This document shows positions 26,895-36,002 of a stretch of DNA of 64,000 nt, piece after piece. The DNA comes from Pseudoruegeria sp. SHC-113. GTDB lineage: Bacteria > Pseudomonadota > Alphaproteobacteria > Rhodobacterales > Rhodobacteraceae. Positions within the stretch are counted from its first letter, which is position 1, and the number at the start of each line of letters is the position of its first letter. Where the stretch lies: the NCBI RefSeq assembly GCF_025376885.1, contig NZ_JAHUBR010000001.1, positions 2,542,001 through 2,606,000 on the forward strand, in the 5' to 3' direction. A program made the translations under genes and the position numbers. The notes beneath the pieces were generated by a model. That model worked only from the letters and a program-made list of their open reading frames with translations. It was not told where the DNA came from and did no database searches.

Positions 26895-28238
26895 TCAACT
26901 TGCCGCGCTCACAGCGTCAACGATGCTGTCGATCACCTGCTCCAGCAGCACCGGATCCTCGCTCTCGCCCATCACCCGGATCAGTGGCTCGGTGCCGGAC
27001 TTGCGGATCAGCAAACGCCCGGTGCCGCTCAAACGCCCCTCCCCATCCGCAATCGCGCTCTGCACGCTGCCCGCCGCCAAGGGCTCGCGCCCGGCTTCAT
27101 AACGCACGTTCTTCAGCATCTGCGGCACGGTTTCAAAGCTCTCCGTCAGCTCCGAGGCCGCCCGCCCGGTGCGCGCCATCTCGGACAGGAACTGCAGCCC
27201 CGCAATCAGCCCGTCGCCCGTGGTGGCGTAATCCGTCATCACGATATGGCCCGATTGCTCGCCACCAAGGTTGAACCCCCCGGCCCGCATCGCCTCCACC
27301 ACGTAGCGATCGCCCACCGGCGTGCGCTTCAGCTCAATGCCCTTATCATTCAGGTAACGCTCAAGCCCGAGGTTGGACATCACCGTGGCCACCAGCGTGT
27401 TGCCGGCCAGCCGGCCATCCTCGGCCCAGCGGGCCGCCATCAGCGCCATGATCTGATCGCCGTCGGCCACGCGGCCCGTCTCGTCGATGATCATCACCCG
27501 GTCCGCGTCGCCATCGAGGCAAATGCCCAGATCCGCGCCATGCTGAACGACCGTTTCGCTCGCCGTGCGCGTGAAGGTGGAGCCGCATTTCTCGTTGATA
27601 TTGAAGCCATTGGGCGCAACACCCACGGGGATCACCTCGGCCCCAAGCTCCCAAAGCACATCCGGCGCGGCCTTGTAGGCGGCGCCATTGGCGCAGTCGA
27701 TCACCACTTTCAGCCCGGTGAGGCGATCGCGGCTGGGGAAGGTCGTCTTGGCGTATTCCACGTAGCGGCCCCGGCCGTCGTCGATGCGCTTGGCGCGGCC
27801 GATGTTTTCGGGCTGGGCCGGCAGGATCTCTTCCTGCAGGATCGCCTCGATCTCGGCCTCGGCCTCGTCAGACAGCTTGAACCCATCCGGCCCGAAGAAC
27901 TTGATGCCATTGTCGTGGTGCGGGTTGTGGCTCGCGGAGATCATGATCCCCAGATCGGCCCGCATGGAGCGCGTCAGGAAGCCCACGGCGGGCGTGGGCA
28001 CCGGGCCCAGCAGCAAAACGTTCATCCCCGTGGAAGTCAGCCCGGCGGTGAGCGCGTTTTCCAGCATGTAGCCCGAGAGCCGCGTGTCCTTGCCGATCAC
28101 CACGCGGTGGCGGTTCTGCCCGTCCTTGCGGAAGTAGCGCCCGGCCGCGGCGCCGAGCTTCAGCGCCATGTCGGCGGTCATCGGATAGCTGTTGGCCTTG
28201 CCCCGCACCCCGTCGGTGCCAAAGAGTTTGCGGCTCAT
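26895..28238 (-). CDS. glmM: Phosphoglucosamine mutase
   Basis: 447 residues. It converts glucosamine-6-phosphate to glucosamine-1-phosphate for peptidoglycan and LPS. It opens [13 protein letters not shown], has the phospho-Ser loop [17 protein letters not shown], the Mg loop [12 protein letters not shown], the sugar-specificity GGEQSGHIV and the phosphate loop [14 protein letters not shown]. It is third in folB-folP-glmM, 47 bp after folP, an order seen widely in bacteria. Confidence 0.97.
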   Translation of the reverse strand: MSRKLFGTDGVRGKANSYPMTADMALKLGAAAGRYFRKDGQNRHRVVIGKDTRLSGYMLENALTAGLTSTGMNVLLLGPVPTPAVGFLTRSMRADLGIMISASHNPHHDNGIKFFGPDGFKLSDEAEAEIEAILQEEILPAQPENIGRAKRIDDGRGRYVEYAKTTFPSRDRLTGLKVVIDCANGAAYKAAPDVLWELGAEVIPVGVAPNGFNINEKCGSTFTRTASETVVQHGADLGICLDGDADRVMIIDETGRVADGDQIMALMAARWAEDGRLAGNTLVATVMSNLGLERYLNDKGIELKRTPVGDRYVVEAMRAGGFNLGGEQSGHIVMTDYATTGDGLIAGLQFLSEMARTGRAASELTESFETVPQMLKNVRYEAGREPLAAGSVQSAIADGEGRLSGTGRLLIRKSGTEPLIRVMGESEDPVLLEQVIDSIVDAVSAAS

Positions 28239-28285
28239 CTGTTCTGCCTTTCATGCCCGTTTGCGGGGCGTTGCCCGCTGTCGTT

Positions 28286-29296
28286 TCAGGCCTGCCCGCT
28301 TAAGGTGGCCCGCATCAGGTCTGTGGCCTGCTTGGTTTCTTTCGTATCATGAACCCGCAGGATCTGAACACCCTGCCCAAGAGCGGCAAGCGCCACGGCA
28401 ACCGAGCCGAATGCGCGATCTTCCGCCGCTTGTGCGCCGGCAATGACACCAATGAAACGTTTGCGTGAGGCTCCCAGCAGGATCGGGCAGCCAAGCGCGT
28501 GAAACAGGCTGATGCGCTGCAGAAGCGCGAGGTTATGGGGGATCGTCTTGCCAAAGCCGATGCCTGGATCCACGCAGATCTGGCTGCGTGGGACGCCGGC
28601 GGCCTCGGCCACGCCGATACGTTCCTCAAGGAAATCATAGACATCCAGCAGGACATTGCCGTAGCGCGGAGCCTTCTGCATCGTCTCGGGATCGCCCTGC
28701 GCATGCATCAGGCACACGGGCGCGCCCGCTGCCGCCGCCACCTCGGCCAGACGCGGATCATGGGTGAAAGCGGCGACGTCGTTTACCAGAGTGGCCCCCG
28801 CCGCCAGCGCGGCCTCGGCCACGGCAGCCTTGCGGGTGTCGATGGAGATCGCCACGTCGCTTTGGCCGCGGATCGCGGCAATCACCGGCGCGGTGCGGGT
28901 AATCTCGGCCTCCGTCTCCACGGTTTCCGCGCCGGGGCGGGTGCTTTCCCCGCCCACATCGATGATCGCGGCCCCGGCCTTTTGCATCGCCTGCGCGTGC
29001 GCCAGGGCCGCTTCGGGCGCGTTGAACTTGCCGCCGTCAGAGAAACTGTCCGGCGTGACGTTGAGGATGCCCATAAGCTGTGGTGCATCCATCGCCATGC
29101 CTGCCAGGGCCGCGCGCGATGCGGTGAGGCGGGCAAGCGCCTCAGGCGGCACGTTGGACGCCTCAAAGATGCGCGGTGCGGCCTCGCGGGAGAGCACTTC
29201 GACATGGGTGAACCAGCACCAGCCGCCCGCAAGCGTCAGGGCGCTGTCGGGGCGGGCGGGATCGGTTTGTGGGATCGGGCGGTAATAGAGGGTCAT
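28286..29296 (-). CDS. folP: Dihydropteroate synthase with N-terminal extension
   Basis: 336 residues. It joins p-aminobenzoate to the pterin pyrophosphate; target of sulfonamides. The TIM-barrel core begins about residue 75: MGILNVTPDSFSDGGKF, IIDVGGESTRPGA, VNDVAAF, CVDPGIGFGKT and LLGASRKRFIG are all present. About 75 residues precede it (from LYYRPIPQTDPARPDS), an extension with no recognised motif. The ATG at 29296 follows folB by 41 bp. Core and neighbours make the assignment secure. Confidence 0.94.
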   Translation of the reverse strand: MTLYYRPIPQTDPARPDSALTLAGGWCWFTHVEVLSREAAPRIFEASNVPPEALARLTASRAALAGMAMDAPQLMGILNVTPDSFSDGGKFNAPEAALAHAQAMQKAGAAIIDVGGESTRPGAETVETEAEITRTAPVIAAIRGQSDVAISIDTRKAAVAEAALAAGATLVNDVAAFTHDPRLAEVAAAAGAPVCLMHAQGDPETMQKAPRYGNVLLDVYDFLEERIGVAEAAGVPRSQICVDPGIGFGKTIPHNLALLQRISLFHALGCPILLGASRKRFIGVIAGAQAAEDRAFGSVAVALAALGQGVQILRVHDTKETKQATDLMRATLSGQA

Positions 29297-29337
29297 GAAA
29301 CTGTTTTTGGACCACAAGGGCGCTTTGGCAAGCCTGA

Positions 29338-30267
29338 CTACAGGTGCGTGAAATCGCCAAGCCCGAAACGGCGTTGCGGAACATCCGCTTCAGGCGCGCT
29401 GCCATCGCCGATGAACAGGCATTCACTGGCGTGGATCTGGCGGGCGAACCAATAGGCCAGCTGATCGGCGTCGCGCGGCGAGATGCCGGGGCCGCCGACC
29501 GCATCCAGCACGATCTTCGACGGGGCCCAGACGCTGATCTCACCGGCCTTGATCGCGTGATCAAGCTCTGTGCGGGTGCCCACGACGACACAGCGCGGAT
29601 CGCGCCCCGCCAGCACCCAGGCATTCTGTTCGATCGCCAGCAGATCGATGCGCCGCTGCGCCGCCGGAGCTGCGGCAGTGGGCGCGGGCATATCCCCTGC
29701 CCCGACACAAAGCACCACGGGCACGCCACCGGCCTGCAGCGCATCGAGCCATGCCCCAAGCGCCGAGCTGGCCAGCACCGCATTGCCGAGGAACACCACC
29801 CGCGCGCCGGGGGCAACCGGCACCGGGGCCACCGCCCGCAGTGGGGTCTCGGATTTGGCGCGCACGATCTCCACCCCCAACGCACCGGGGCCGCGGTCGA
29901 GCTTCTCGATCCGCACGAAGACCCGCATCGCCTGAGGCGCGAGCAGGATGCGCTCGGCCACCCGTTCGGCCAGCGTTTCCAGCAGATTGAGCCGTTCGGC
30001 GGCCAACTCATAGGCAATGGCCTCGGTGAGCGTGTCATAGGACAGAATGCGATCCACATCATCATCCACCGGCCCCGTCTGGGGCAGCAGTTCCACGACG
30101 ATGTTGAAACAGATCCGCTGGGTGGTGCCGCGCTCCGACTGGAACGCGCCGATCTCCACCTCCACCGTGTGATCGCGCAGGGAAATGCGATCCCGCGGCG
30201 CGGCGCCTTGTGTTGCGGCGCTGCGCTCGGAGGGGTGCGCGAAGGCGAGGTGAATGTCTTTGCTCAT
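29338..30267 (-). CDS. folB: Dihydroneopterin aldolase fused to a C-terminal amino-acid-kinase-like domain
   Basis: 309 residues, more than twice the usual 120. Residues about 28-138 are FolB: VEVEIGAFQSERGTTQRI with the catalytic Glu, SYDTLTEAI, NLLETLAERVAERIL, and the Lys in RIEKLDRGPGALGVEI. Residues about 152-290 begin GARVVFLGNAVLASSALGAWL and end with SPRDADQLAYWFARQIHASECLFIGDG, resembling the end of small amino-acid-kinase folds (TSDSLAAWLA...LxLxK pattern). The job of this half is unknown. Heads folB-folP-glmM. Confidence 0.82.
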   Translation of the reverse strand: MSKDIHLAFAHPSERSAATQGAAPRDRISLRDHTVEVEIGAFQSERGTTQRICFNIVVELLPQTGPVDDDVDRILSYDTLTEAIAYELAAERLNLLETLAERVAERILLAPQAMRVFVRIEKLDRGPGALGVEIVRAKSETPLRAVAPVPVAPGARVVFLGNAVLASSALGAWLDALQAGGVPVVLCVGAGDMPAPTAAAPAAQRRIDLLAIEQNAWVLAGRDPRCVVVGTRTELDHAIKAGEISVWAPSKIVLDAVGGPGISPRDADQLAYWFARQIHASECLFIGDGSAPEADVPQRRFGLGDFTHL

Positions 30268-30370
30268 GGCGCAGCTCCCGCTGGCCTGCCTGCGCGCAGC
30301 AGGCAGGGGCCTCGTTTCGATGCCGTGTATAGAGGATTATCCCCGGCGGGTAAGGGCCATTTGCGACCGA

Positions 30371-31066
30371 TCAGCGTTTGGAGACGCGGATCGGCTTGCG
30401 GTAGAAGTGATGCACACCGATGGTGGCCGTGCGCGGGAACTTCCGCGCCCAAGACGGGCTGACGGCCTTGGTGTGGTAATGCGTGGCCCCTTCGGTGAGC
30501 GGACGCTCATGGGCCTCGATGGCCGCCATCGCGATCTTGCCCACGTTGGAGTAGGCTTTCTTCTCGTGGATCACCTCGGCGTTTCCGTCACAGGTGAAGG
30601 TGAACTGGCACTGGTATTTCTTGCCGGTGCCCTGATGCACCACGCCGCAGATCGTGTCTGGGTAAATGCTGGCATCCACACGGTTCAGGATCACTTCGGC
30701 CACGGCGAATTGGCCTTTCACGCTCTCGCCACGGGCCTCAAAGTAGAGCGCCTTGGCAAGGCAGGCCCATTCCTCATCGCCCTTCACCGGCGGCTGACCG
30801 CGCAGCCAATCCTTGGTGTAGCTGATGCCCGATGTCAGGTTGTCGGGGCGCGGCTTGGGCTTGAGCGAGGTCGTCAACTGGTTGAGGTAGGCATCTGCAA
30901 CGCCTTCGAGCGCGCTGCGCTCTTCCATCATCAGCCGGTTCAGTTGCGGGCCGACCAGAGCAGCCGGATCGGTGCTGCTGCTGAGGGTTTCACTGGCGTT
31001 TCCCGTAACGCCGTAGATGATCGTGAGCCCGGCAACCGCCAGGGCTTTGCGAAGATTTACGCGCAT
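30371..31066 (-). CDS. SleB-type cell wall hydrolase (Hydrolase_2 domain)
   Basis: 231 residues with an N-terminal hydrophobic segment (RKALAVAGLTIIYGVTGNA) for export. The C-terminal half has the SleB signature: WACLAKALYFEARGESVKGQFAVAEVILNRV with the likely catalytic Glu, then CGVVHQG, CQFTF and THYHTKAVSPSWAR. This family cleaves peptidoglycan; outside spore-formers it serves wall remodelling. It stands alone, about 300 bp upstream of folB's far end and 228 bp from the PPDK-like gene. Confidence 0.85.
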   Translation of the reverse strand: MRVNLRKALAVAGLTIIYGVTGNASETLSSSTDPAALVGPQLNRLMMEERSALEGVADAYLNQLTTSLKPKPRPDNLTSGISYTKDWLRGQPPVKGDEEWACLAKALYFEARGESVKGQFAVAEVILNRVDASIYPDTICGVVHQGTGKKYQCQFTFTCDGNAEVIHEKKAYSNVGKIAMAAIEAHERPLTEGATHYHTKAVSPSWARKFPRTATIGVHHFYRKPIRVSKR

Positions 31067-31294
31067 GTATTACCCAGTTCGTTCTCGTCGTACTTTTCAA
31101 CACATTCCCAGCCCCCTCCGACCAAGAACAGAAGCGAGATAAAGGATTGATTTTGTTGAGTCTACCCGTGGTACCGCCAACAGGCCGGATCGGCGCAAAG
31201 CCGCCAACACCGCTAACAGGCGGCTCCGCCCCGCAGGAAGGCCACAGGCAGCGCGGCCGGCGAACCCTACGTCAAGCGCTTGATTCATAAGTTT

Positions 31295-33850
31295 TTATAG
31301 GGTTTCCACACCCCCATCCCGCAGCGCGTATTGAGCGGCGGACAACCGCGCAACCGGCACGCGGAAGGGCGAGCAGGAGACGTAGTGAAACCCGGCGGTG
31401 CGACAAAATGCGATAGATTCCGGGTTGCCGCCATGCTCGCCACAGATCGAAAGCGTCACCTGGGGATTCGCCTGCCGCCCGCGTTCGGAGCCGATGGTGA
31501 GCAATTCGCCCACCCCTTCGGCATCCAGAATGTGGAAAGGATCCTCGGGGAAGACCTCCTGCTGCACGTATTGGCTCATGAAGCGCCCCGCATCATCGCG
31601 GGAGAGCCCGTAGGTCATCTGCGTCAGGTCGTTGGTGCCGAAACTCAAGAAAGCGCAATGGGCGGCGATGTCCCCGGCGCGAAGGGCGGCGCGTGGCGTT
31701 TCCACCATGACGCCCAGCCGGTAGCTGAAATCCCCGCCCGTCTGGGTGCGCACGGCGGCGGCCACGGCATCGATGCGGGTTTTCACAAGCTCGACCTCGC
31801 GCTTGGCGCTCACCAGCGGGATCATGATCTCGGGCACCACCGGATCGCCCTTGCGGCTGGCCTCGATGGTGGCTTCAAAGATGGCGCGCGCCTGCATCTC
31901 GTAAATCTCGGGGATCGTCACCCCCAGCCGCACGCCGCGCATGCCCAGCATCGGGTTGAACTCCGACAGCGCCTCCACCCGGCGGTTCACATCTGACAGC
32001 GGCAGATCCAGCGCCTCGGCCAGCTCGCGCAGGCCCTCGCGGTCGTTGGGCAGGAATTCGTGCAGGGGTGGATCAAACAGGCGGATGCAGACGGGCCGCC
32101 CCTGCATGATCTCAAAAAGTGCTGTGAAATCAGCGCGCTGCATGGGCAGCAGTTGATCAAGCACCTCCTGCCGGTCCTGCGGGCGGTCGGCAAAGATCAT
32201 CTCCCGCATCACGGTGAGGCGGTCGCCTTCAAAGAACATATGCTCGGTGCGGCAGAGCCCGATGCCATCGGCGCGGAAGCGCTCCGCGGTGCGCGCATCC
32301 GCCGGTGTGTCGGCATTGGCGCGTACCTTGATGTCGCGCACCGCGTCGGCCCAGCCCAGAAGCGTCTGGAAGGCATCATCGAGCCCGGCCTCCACCAGCG
32401 GCGTTTCCCCGGCGAGCACCGCGCCCGAGGAGCCATCCACCGTCACCACATCGCCTTCGCGCACCACGCGGCCATCGGCGCAGGTGAAGCGGTTGGCCTT
32501 GCGCGACAGCGACATCGCCGAGGCCCCGACGATGCAAGGCACCCCCAGCCCGCGTGCGATCACGGCGGCGTGGCTTGTCATGCCGCCGCGTTCGGTGAGC
32601 ACGGCAGAGGCGGCGTGCATGCCGCGGATGTCGTCCGGCGTGGTTTCGCGGCGCACGAGGATACAGGCCTCGCCCTGCGCCGCCTTGGCCTGCGCGGCCG
32701 CCGAGGAAAACACGATCGCCCCGCGCGCAGCCCCGGGGCTCGCCGGAATGCCCTGCACCAGCACATCGCGATTGGCCTCAGGATCGACCTGCCGGTGCAA
32801 GAGCTCTGACAGCGCGCGTGGCTCCACCCGCAGGATCGCCTCGTCGCGGCTGATGATCCCTTCATTGGCCAGATCCACGGCGATGCGCACTTCGGCGCGG
32901 GAATTGCGCGGGATGCGCACCGCGTCCAGAATGCTCAAAGCCCCGGAATCAATGGTGAATTCGATCTGCATCTCTTCGCGCAGGCGGGTGCGGCAGCGGC
33001 TGCCATATTCCAGCAGGGCGGCGAATTGATCGGGGCAAAGCTCCTCCAGCGAGGCCCCACGCGGATCGCGGGTGAGGAAGATCGCCTCCTTCTGGCCCGC
33101 CAGCGCATCGCGGCTCTGGCTCTGGCTCAGGTAACGGCCCTTGATCAGCTTCTCGCCGGTTTTGCCGTTGACGAACTGGATCACGCCAGAGCCGCTTTCG
33201 GGCTGCCCCAGCCCCAGCGCCATCTCCTGCACCACGAGGCCCAGCCCCGCATCCGCCGGTGCGCCGCGTGCCTGCCGCAGCAGCCGCGCCGTGGTGCCCT
33301 CCCAGGCCCGCGCCATGGAGCGCAACACCTCAGCCAGCTGGCGCGCCGGGTCCTGCGGGAAGCTTTCGTCGGTCTCGGCCTCGTAGTCCTCCAGCGCGCG
33401 CCGCAAGGCGCTTGCGTCGGTCAAATCGTCGGCCTCGAACATATCGGGATCGAGCCGTGCGATGTGGATCGCATAGGCCTGAATGAAACGCAGGTAGAGC
33501 GCATTGGCCGCGCGTTCACCGATGGTTTCGGCAAGGAAAGCGTGGCGCGCATCGTTCATGCCGATGTTCAGGATCGCCCCCGGCCCGCCCCAGTCGGGAT
33601 CTTCCGAACTGGGCCGCACCGACACCAGCGGCACATCGCCAAAAGCAGCCATCATGCGCTCGGTGTCGGCCATATGGCCTTCGGCGATGGCGTGGACCGT
33701 GGGAAAGGAGAGCGCGAGCGTCTTGGGCACGGGCAGGCCCAGCCGGATCAGCCGCTGCAGGCATTTCGCGCGGCCGCCATGGGTCTTCACCGAGATCTCG
33801 GCCTCTTCCGTGATCTCGCGATAGTCGGAGAATACATCCAGTTTCTGCAC
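31295..33850 (-). CDS. Divergent pyruvate phosphate dikinase-like PEP-utilising enzyme
   Basis: 851 residues from a GTG at 33850, preceded by a very strong GAGGAGGGA; the ATG at 33880 lacks one. The phospho-His domain has LTERGGMTSHAAVIARG (His about 427) and the C-terminal TIM barrel has SFGTNDLTQMTYGLSRDD and the catalytic Cys in SICGEHGGNP (about 803), as in PPDK. The N-terminal ATP-grasp half is unusual: GGRAKCLQRLIRLGLPVP and VSVRPSSEDPDWGGPGAILNIGMND replace the normal glycine-rich and RSGAxxSMPGMMDT motifs. It lies 85 bp after glyS. Substrates may differ from classical PPDK. Confidence 0.75.
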   Translation of the reverse strand: MQKLDVFSDYREITEEAEISVKTHGGRAKCLQRLIRLGLPVPKTLALSFPTVHAIAEGHMADTERMMAAFGDVPLVSVRPSSEDPDWGGPGAILNIGMNDARHAFLAETIGERAANALYLRFIQAYAIHIARLDPDMFEADDLTDASALRRALEDYEAETDESFPQDPARQLAEVLRSMARAWEGTTARLLRQARGAPADAGLGLVVQEMALGLGQPESGSGVIQFVNGKTGEKLIKGRYLSQSQSRDALAGQKEAIFLTRDPRGASLEELCPDQFAALLEYGSRCRTRLREEMQIEFTIDSGALSILDAVRIPRNSRAEVRIAVDLANEGIISRDEAILRVEPRALSELLHRQVDPEANRDVLVQGIPASPGAARGAIVFSSAAAQAKAAQGEACILVRRETTPDDIRGMHAASAVLTERGGMTSHAAVIARGLGVPCIVGASAMSLSRKANRFTCADGRVVREGDVVTVDGSSGAVLAGETPLVEAGLDDAFQTLLGWADAVRDIKVRANADTPADARTAERFRADGIGLCRTEHMFFEGDRLTVMREMIFADRPQDRQEVLDQLLPMQRADFTALFEIMQGRPVCIRLFDPPLHEFLPNDREGLRELAEALDLPLSDVNRRVEALSEFNPMLGMRGVRLGVTIPEIYEMQARAIFEATIEASRKGDPVVPEIMIPLVSAKREVELVKTRIDAVAAAVRTQTGGDFSYRLGVMVETPRAALRAGDIAAHCAFLSFGTNDLTQMTYGLSRDDAGRFMSQYVQQEVFPEDPFHILDAEGVGELLTIGSERGRQANPQVTLSICGEHGGNPESIAFCRTAGFHYVSCSPFRVPVARLSAAQYALRDGGVETL

Positions 33851-33935
33851 CGCAGCGTCCCTCCTCGGCCCGCGCAGCATAGCGTGGGCGAAGTCAGAAA
33901 CAAGAGGCCGCAGCGCCGCGCCACGGCCTGTTTTG

Positions 33936-35993
33936 TCAGCCGTCGATGCGGGTCAGATCGGCCACCTGACCGCAAGTAGCACGGATGCGGTGCAGGAGGT
34001 TCAGACGGTTGCGGCGGATGATTTCGCTCTCGGCATTCACTTGCACGGCCTCGAAGTAAGCATCGATCGGCTCCCGCAGCGCGGCCATGGCCGCCATGGC
34101 GGCCGCGAAATCTTCGGCCTCGATGGCCGGAGAGATCGCACCCTCCGCCCTGTCGAGCGCAGCGAACAGGGCCTTTTCCTCCGCGCCTTCGGCAAATTTC
34201 ACATCCGCGCCGAAGGAATATTCCACGCCGTCCTTCTCTTCGGCCTGCGTGAGGATGTTATTGGCGCGTTTGAAACCCTGGATCAGGTTCTCGCCATCAT
34301 CGGTGGCCAGCACGTCCTGCAGCGCGCGCGCGCGCGCCACCAGCAGTGCCAGATCATCGTTGCCGTCCATGGCGAGGCAGGCGTCGATCACATCGTGGCG
34401 GATGCCCTGATCGCGCAGGTAGACTTTCAGGCGGTCGTGGAAGAAAGCGAGCAGATCGGCGGCATCTGCCCCCGGATAGCCCTTGGCAAAGACCTCCGCC
34501 AAAGGCGCGCGCACGCCGTTTTCCAGCACCAGACGGATCACCCCCAGCGCGGCGCGGCGCAGGGCGAAGGGATCCTTGGAGCCCGTCGGCTTTTCATCGA
34601 TGGCCCAGAAGCCGGTGAGCGTGTCGAGCTTGTCGGCCAGCGCCACAGCCACGGAAACGGCTTCCGTCGGCACGTCATCGGACGGCCCCAGCGGCGAATA
34701 GTGTTGCTCGCAGGCATTGGCGACTTCCTGCGGCAGGCCGGCGTTCTCGGCGTAGTAACGGCCCATCAGCCCCTGCAGTTCGGGGAATTCATAGACCATC
34801 TCGCTGGAGAGATCGGCCTTGGCCACGCGCGCCGCCTGCTCGGCCAGATCGGCATCGGCCCCAACGAGGGGCGCGATCTCGCGCGCGAGTGCTGCGATAC
34901 GGGAAATCCGCTCGCCCTGCGTGCCCAGCTTGTTGTGGAAGGTCACGTTATCAAGCGCTTGCACCCATTGGCTCATGTCGCTCCGGGCGATGCGCAGATC
35001 GTTTTCCCAGAAGAATTTCGCATCCGACAGGCGGGCAAACAGCACTTTCTGGTTCCCGGCCAGAATGGTTTTGCCCTGATCCTTCGTCTCGCGGTTGGCC
35101 ACGGTGATGAATTTCTCGATCCGCCCCGTCTTCGGGTTCTTCACCGAGAAGAACTTCTGGTGCTCCTTCATCGAGGTTTGCAGCACTTCGGGCGGCAGGC
35201 TCAGGAAATCCTCGGCGATGTCGCCCATCAGAACGACAGGCCATTCAACGAGCCCGGCCACCTCGGTGAGCAGGCCCTTGTCGTCCACCACTTCAAGCCC
35301 TTGGGCGAAGGCCATGTTGGTGGCGTCGGCCCAGATGTGCTCTGCGCGTTCAGTTGCGTCCAGCACAACATGGGCGCGCTTGAGCTTGGTGGTGTAATCC
35401 TCGAACGAGGTGACAGAAAATACCCCCGGTGCCATGAAGCGATGGCCCTCGGTGGTGGCCCCGGCGGTGATGCCGTCGAGCTCGAAGGGCACAACGCGGG
35501 AGCCCTCTTCATCCGACAGGATGCAGAGGATCGAATGCAGCGGGCGCACCCAGCGCAAAGCGCCTGCGCCCCAGCGCATGGATTTTGGCCATGGGAAGTT
35601 GCGGATCACGCCTTCCAGCACCTCGGCGATGATCACCTCTGCCGCGCGGCCCGGCTTTTCGATGGAAGCAAAATAGACCTGCCCCTTTTTGTCGTCGCGG
35701 ATCTCAAGCTGTTCCATGGTGAGCCCGCTTGAGCGCAGGAAGCCCTCAATCGCCTTCTCCGGCGCGCCCACTTTTGGCCCCTTGCGCTCTTCGCGCACGG
35801 CAGGGCTTTCAGACAGCAGCCCTTCCACCGAAAGCGCCAGACGGCGCGGGGTCGAGAAGGCACCTGCCGAGGCGTAGGTCAGGCCCGCGTCCACAAGCCC
35901 TTCCGTTACCAGCCGTTTCAAATCGGCGGCGGCCTTGCCCTGCATGCGGGCCGGGATTTCCTCGGAGAAGAGTTCGATCAGAAGGTCGGGCAT
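33936..35993 (-). CDS. glyS: Glycyl-tRNA synthetase beta subunit
   Basis: 685 residues. Opens MPDLLIELFSEEIPARMQGKA, contains FPWPKSMRWGAGALRWVRPLHSILCIL, FSVKNPKTGRIEKFITVANRE and the C-terminal anticodon-binding region (LRRAALGVIRLVLENG). It pairs with GlyQ as alpha2beta2. It starts 9 bp after gltS, so it sits in an operon small protein-gltS-glyS-PPDK-like, while glyQ is 2.5 kb upstream on the same strand. Confidence 0.97.
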   Translation of the reverse strand: MPDLLIELFSEEIPARMQGKAAADLKRLVTEGLVDAGLTYASAGAFSTPRRLALSVEGLLSESPAVREERKGPKVGAPEKAIEGFLRSSGLTMEQLEIRDDKKGQVYFASIEKPGRAAEVIIAEVLEGVIRNFPWPKSMRWGAGALRWVRPLHSILCILSDEEGSRVVPFELDGITAGATTEGHRFMAPGVFSVTSFEDYTTKLKRAHVVLDATERAEHIWADATNMAFAQGLEVVDDKGLLTEVAGLVEWPVVLMGDIAEDFLSLPPEVLQTSMKEHQKFFSVKNPKTGRIEKFITVANRETKDQGKTILAGNQKVLFARLSDAKFFWENDLRIARSDMSQWVQALDNVTFHNKLGTQGERISRIAALAREIAPLVGADADLAEQAARVAKADLSSEMVYEFPELQGLMGRYYAENAGLPQEVANACEQHYSPLGPSDDVPTEAVSVAVALADKLDTLTGFWAIDEKPTGSKDPFALRRAALGVIRLVLENGVRAPLAEVFAKGYPGADAADLLAFFHDRLKVYLRDQGIRHDVIDACLAMDGNDDLALLVARARALQDVLATDDGENLIQGFKRANNILTQAEEKDGVEYSFGADVKFAEGAEEKALFAALDRAEGAISPAIEAEDFAAAMAAMAALREPIDAYFEAVQVNAESEIIRRNRLNLLHRIRATCGQVADLTRIDG

Positions 35994-36002
35994 TGTCTGG
36001 TC

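Noticed and set aside
26124-28352. Long plus-strand frame across eamA and glmM
   Set aside because: Out of frame with eamA and antisense to glmM, both secure; the composition is that of a shadow frame.
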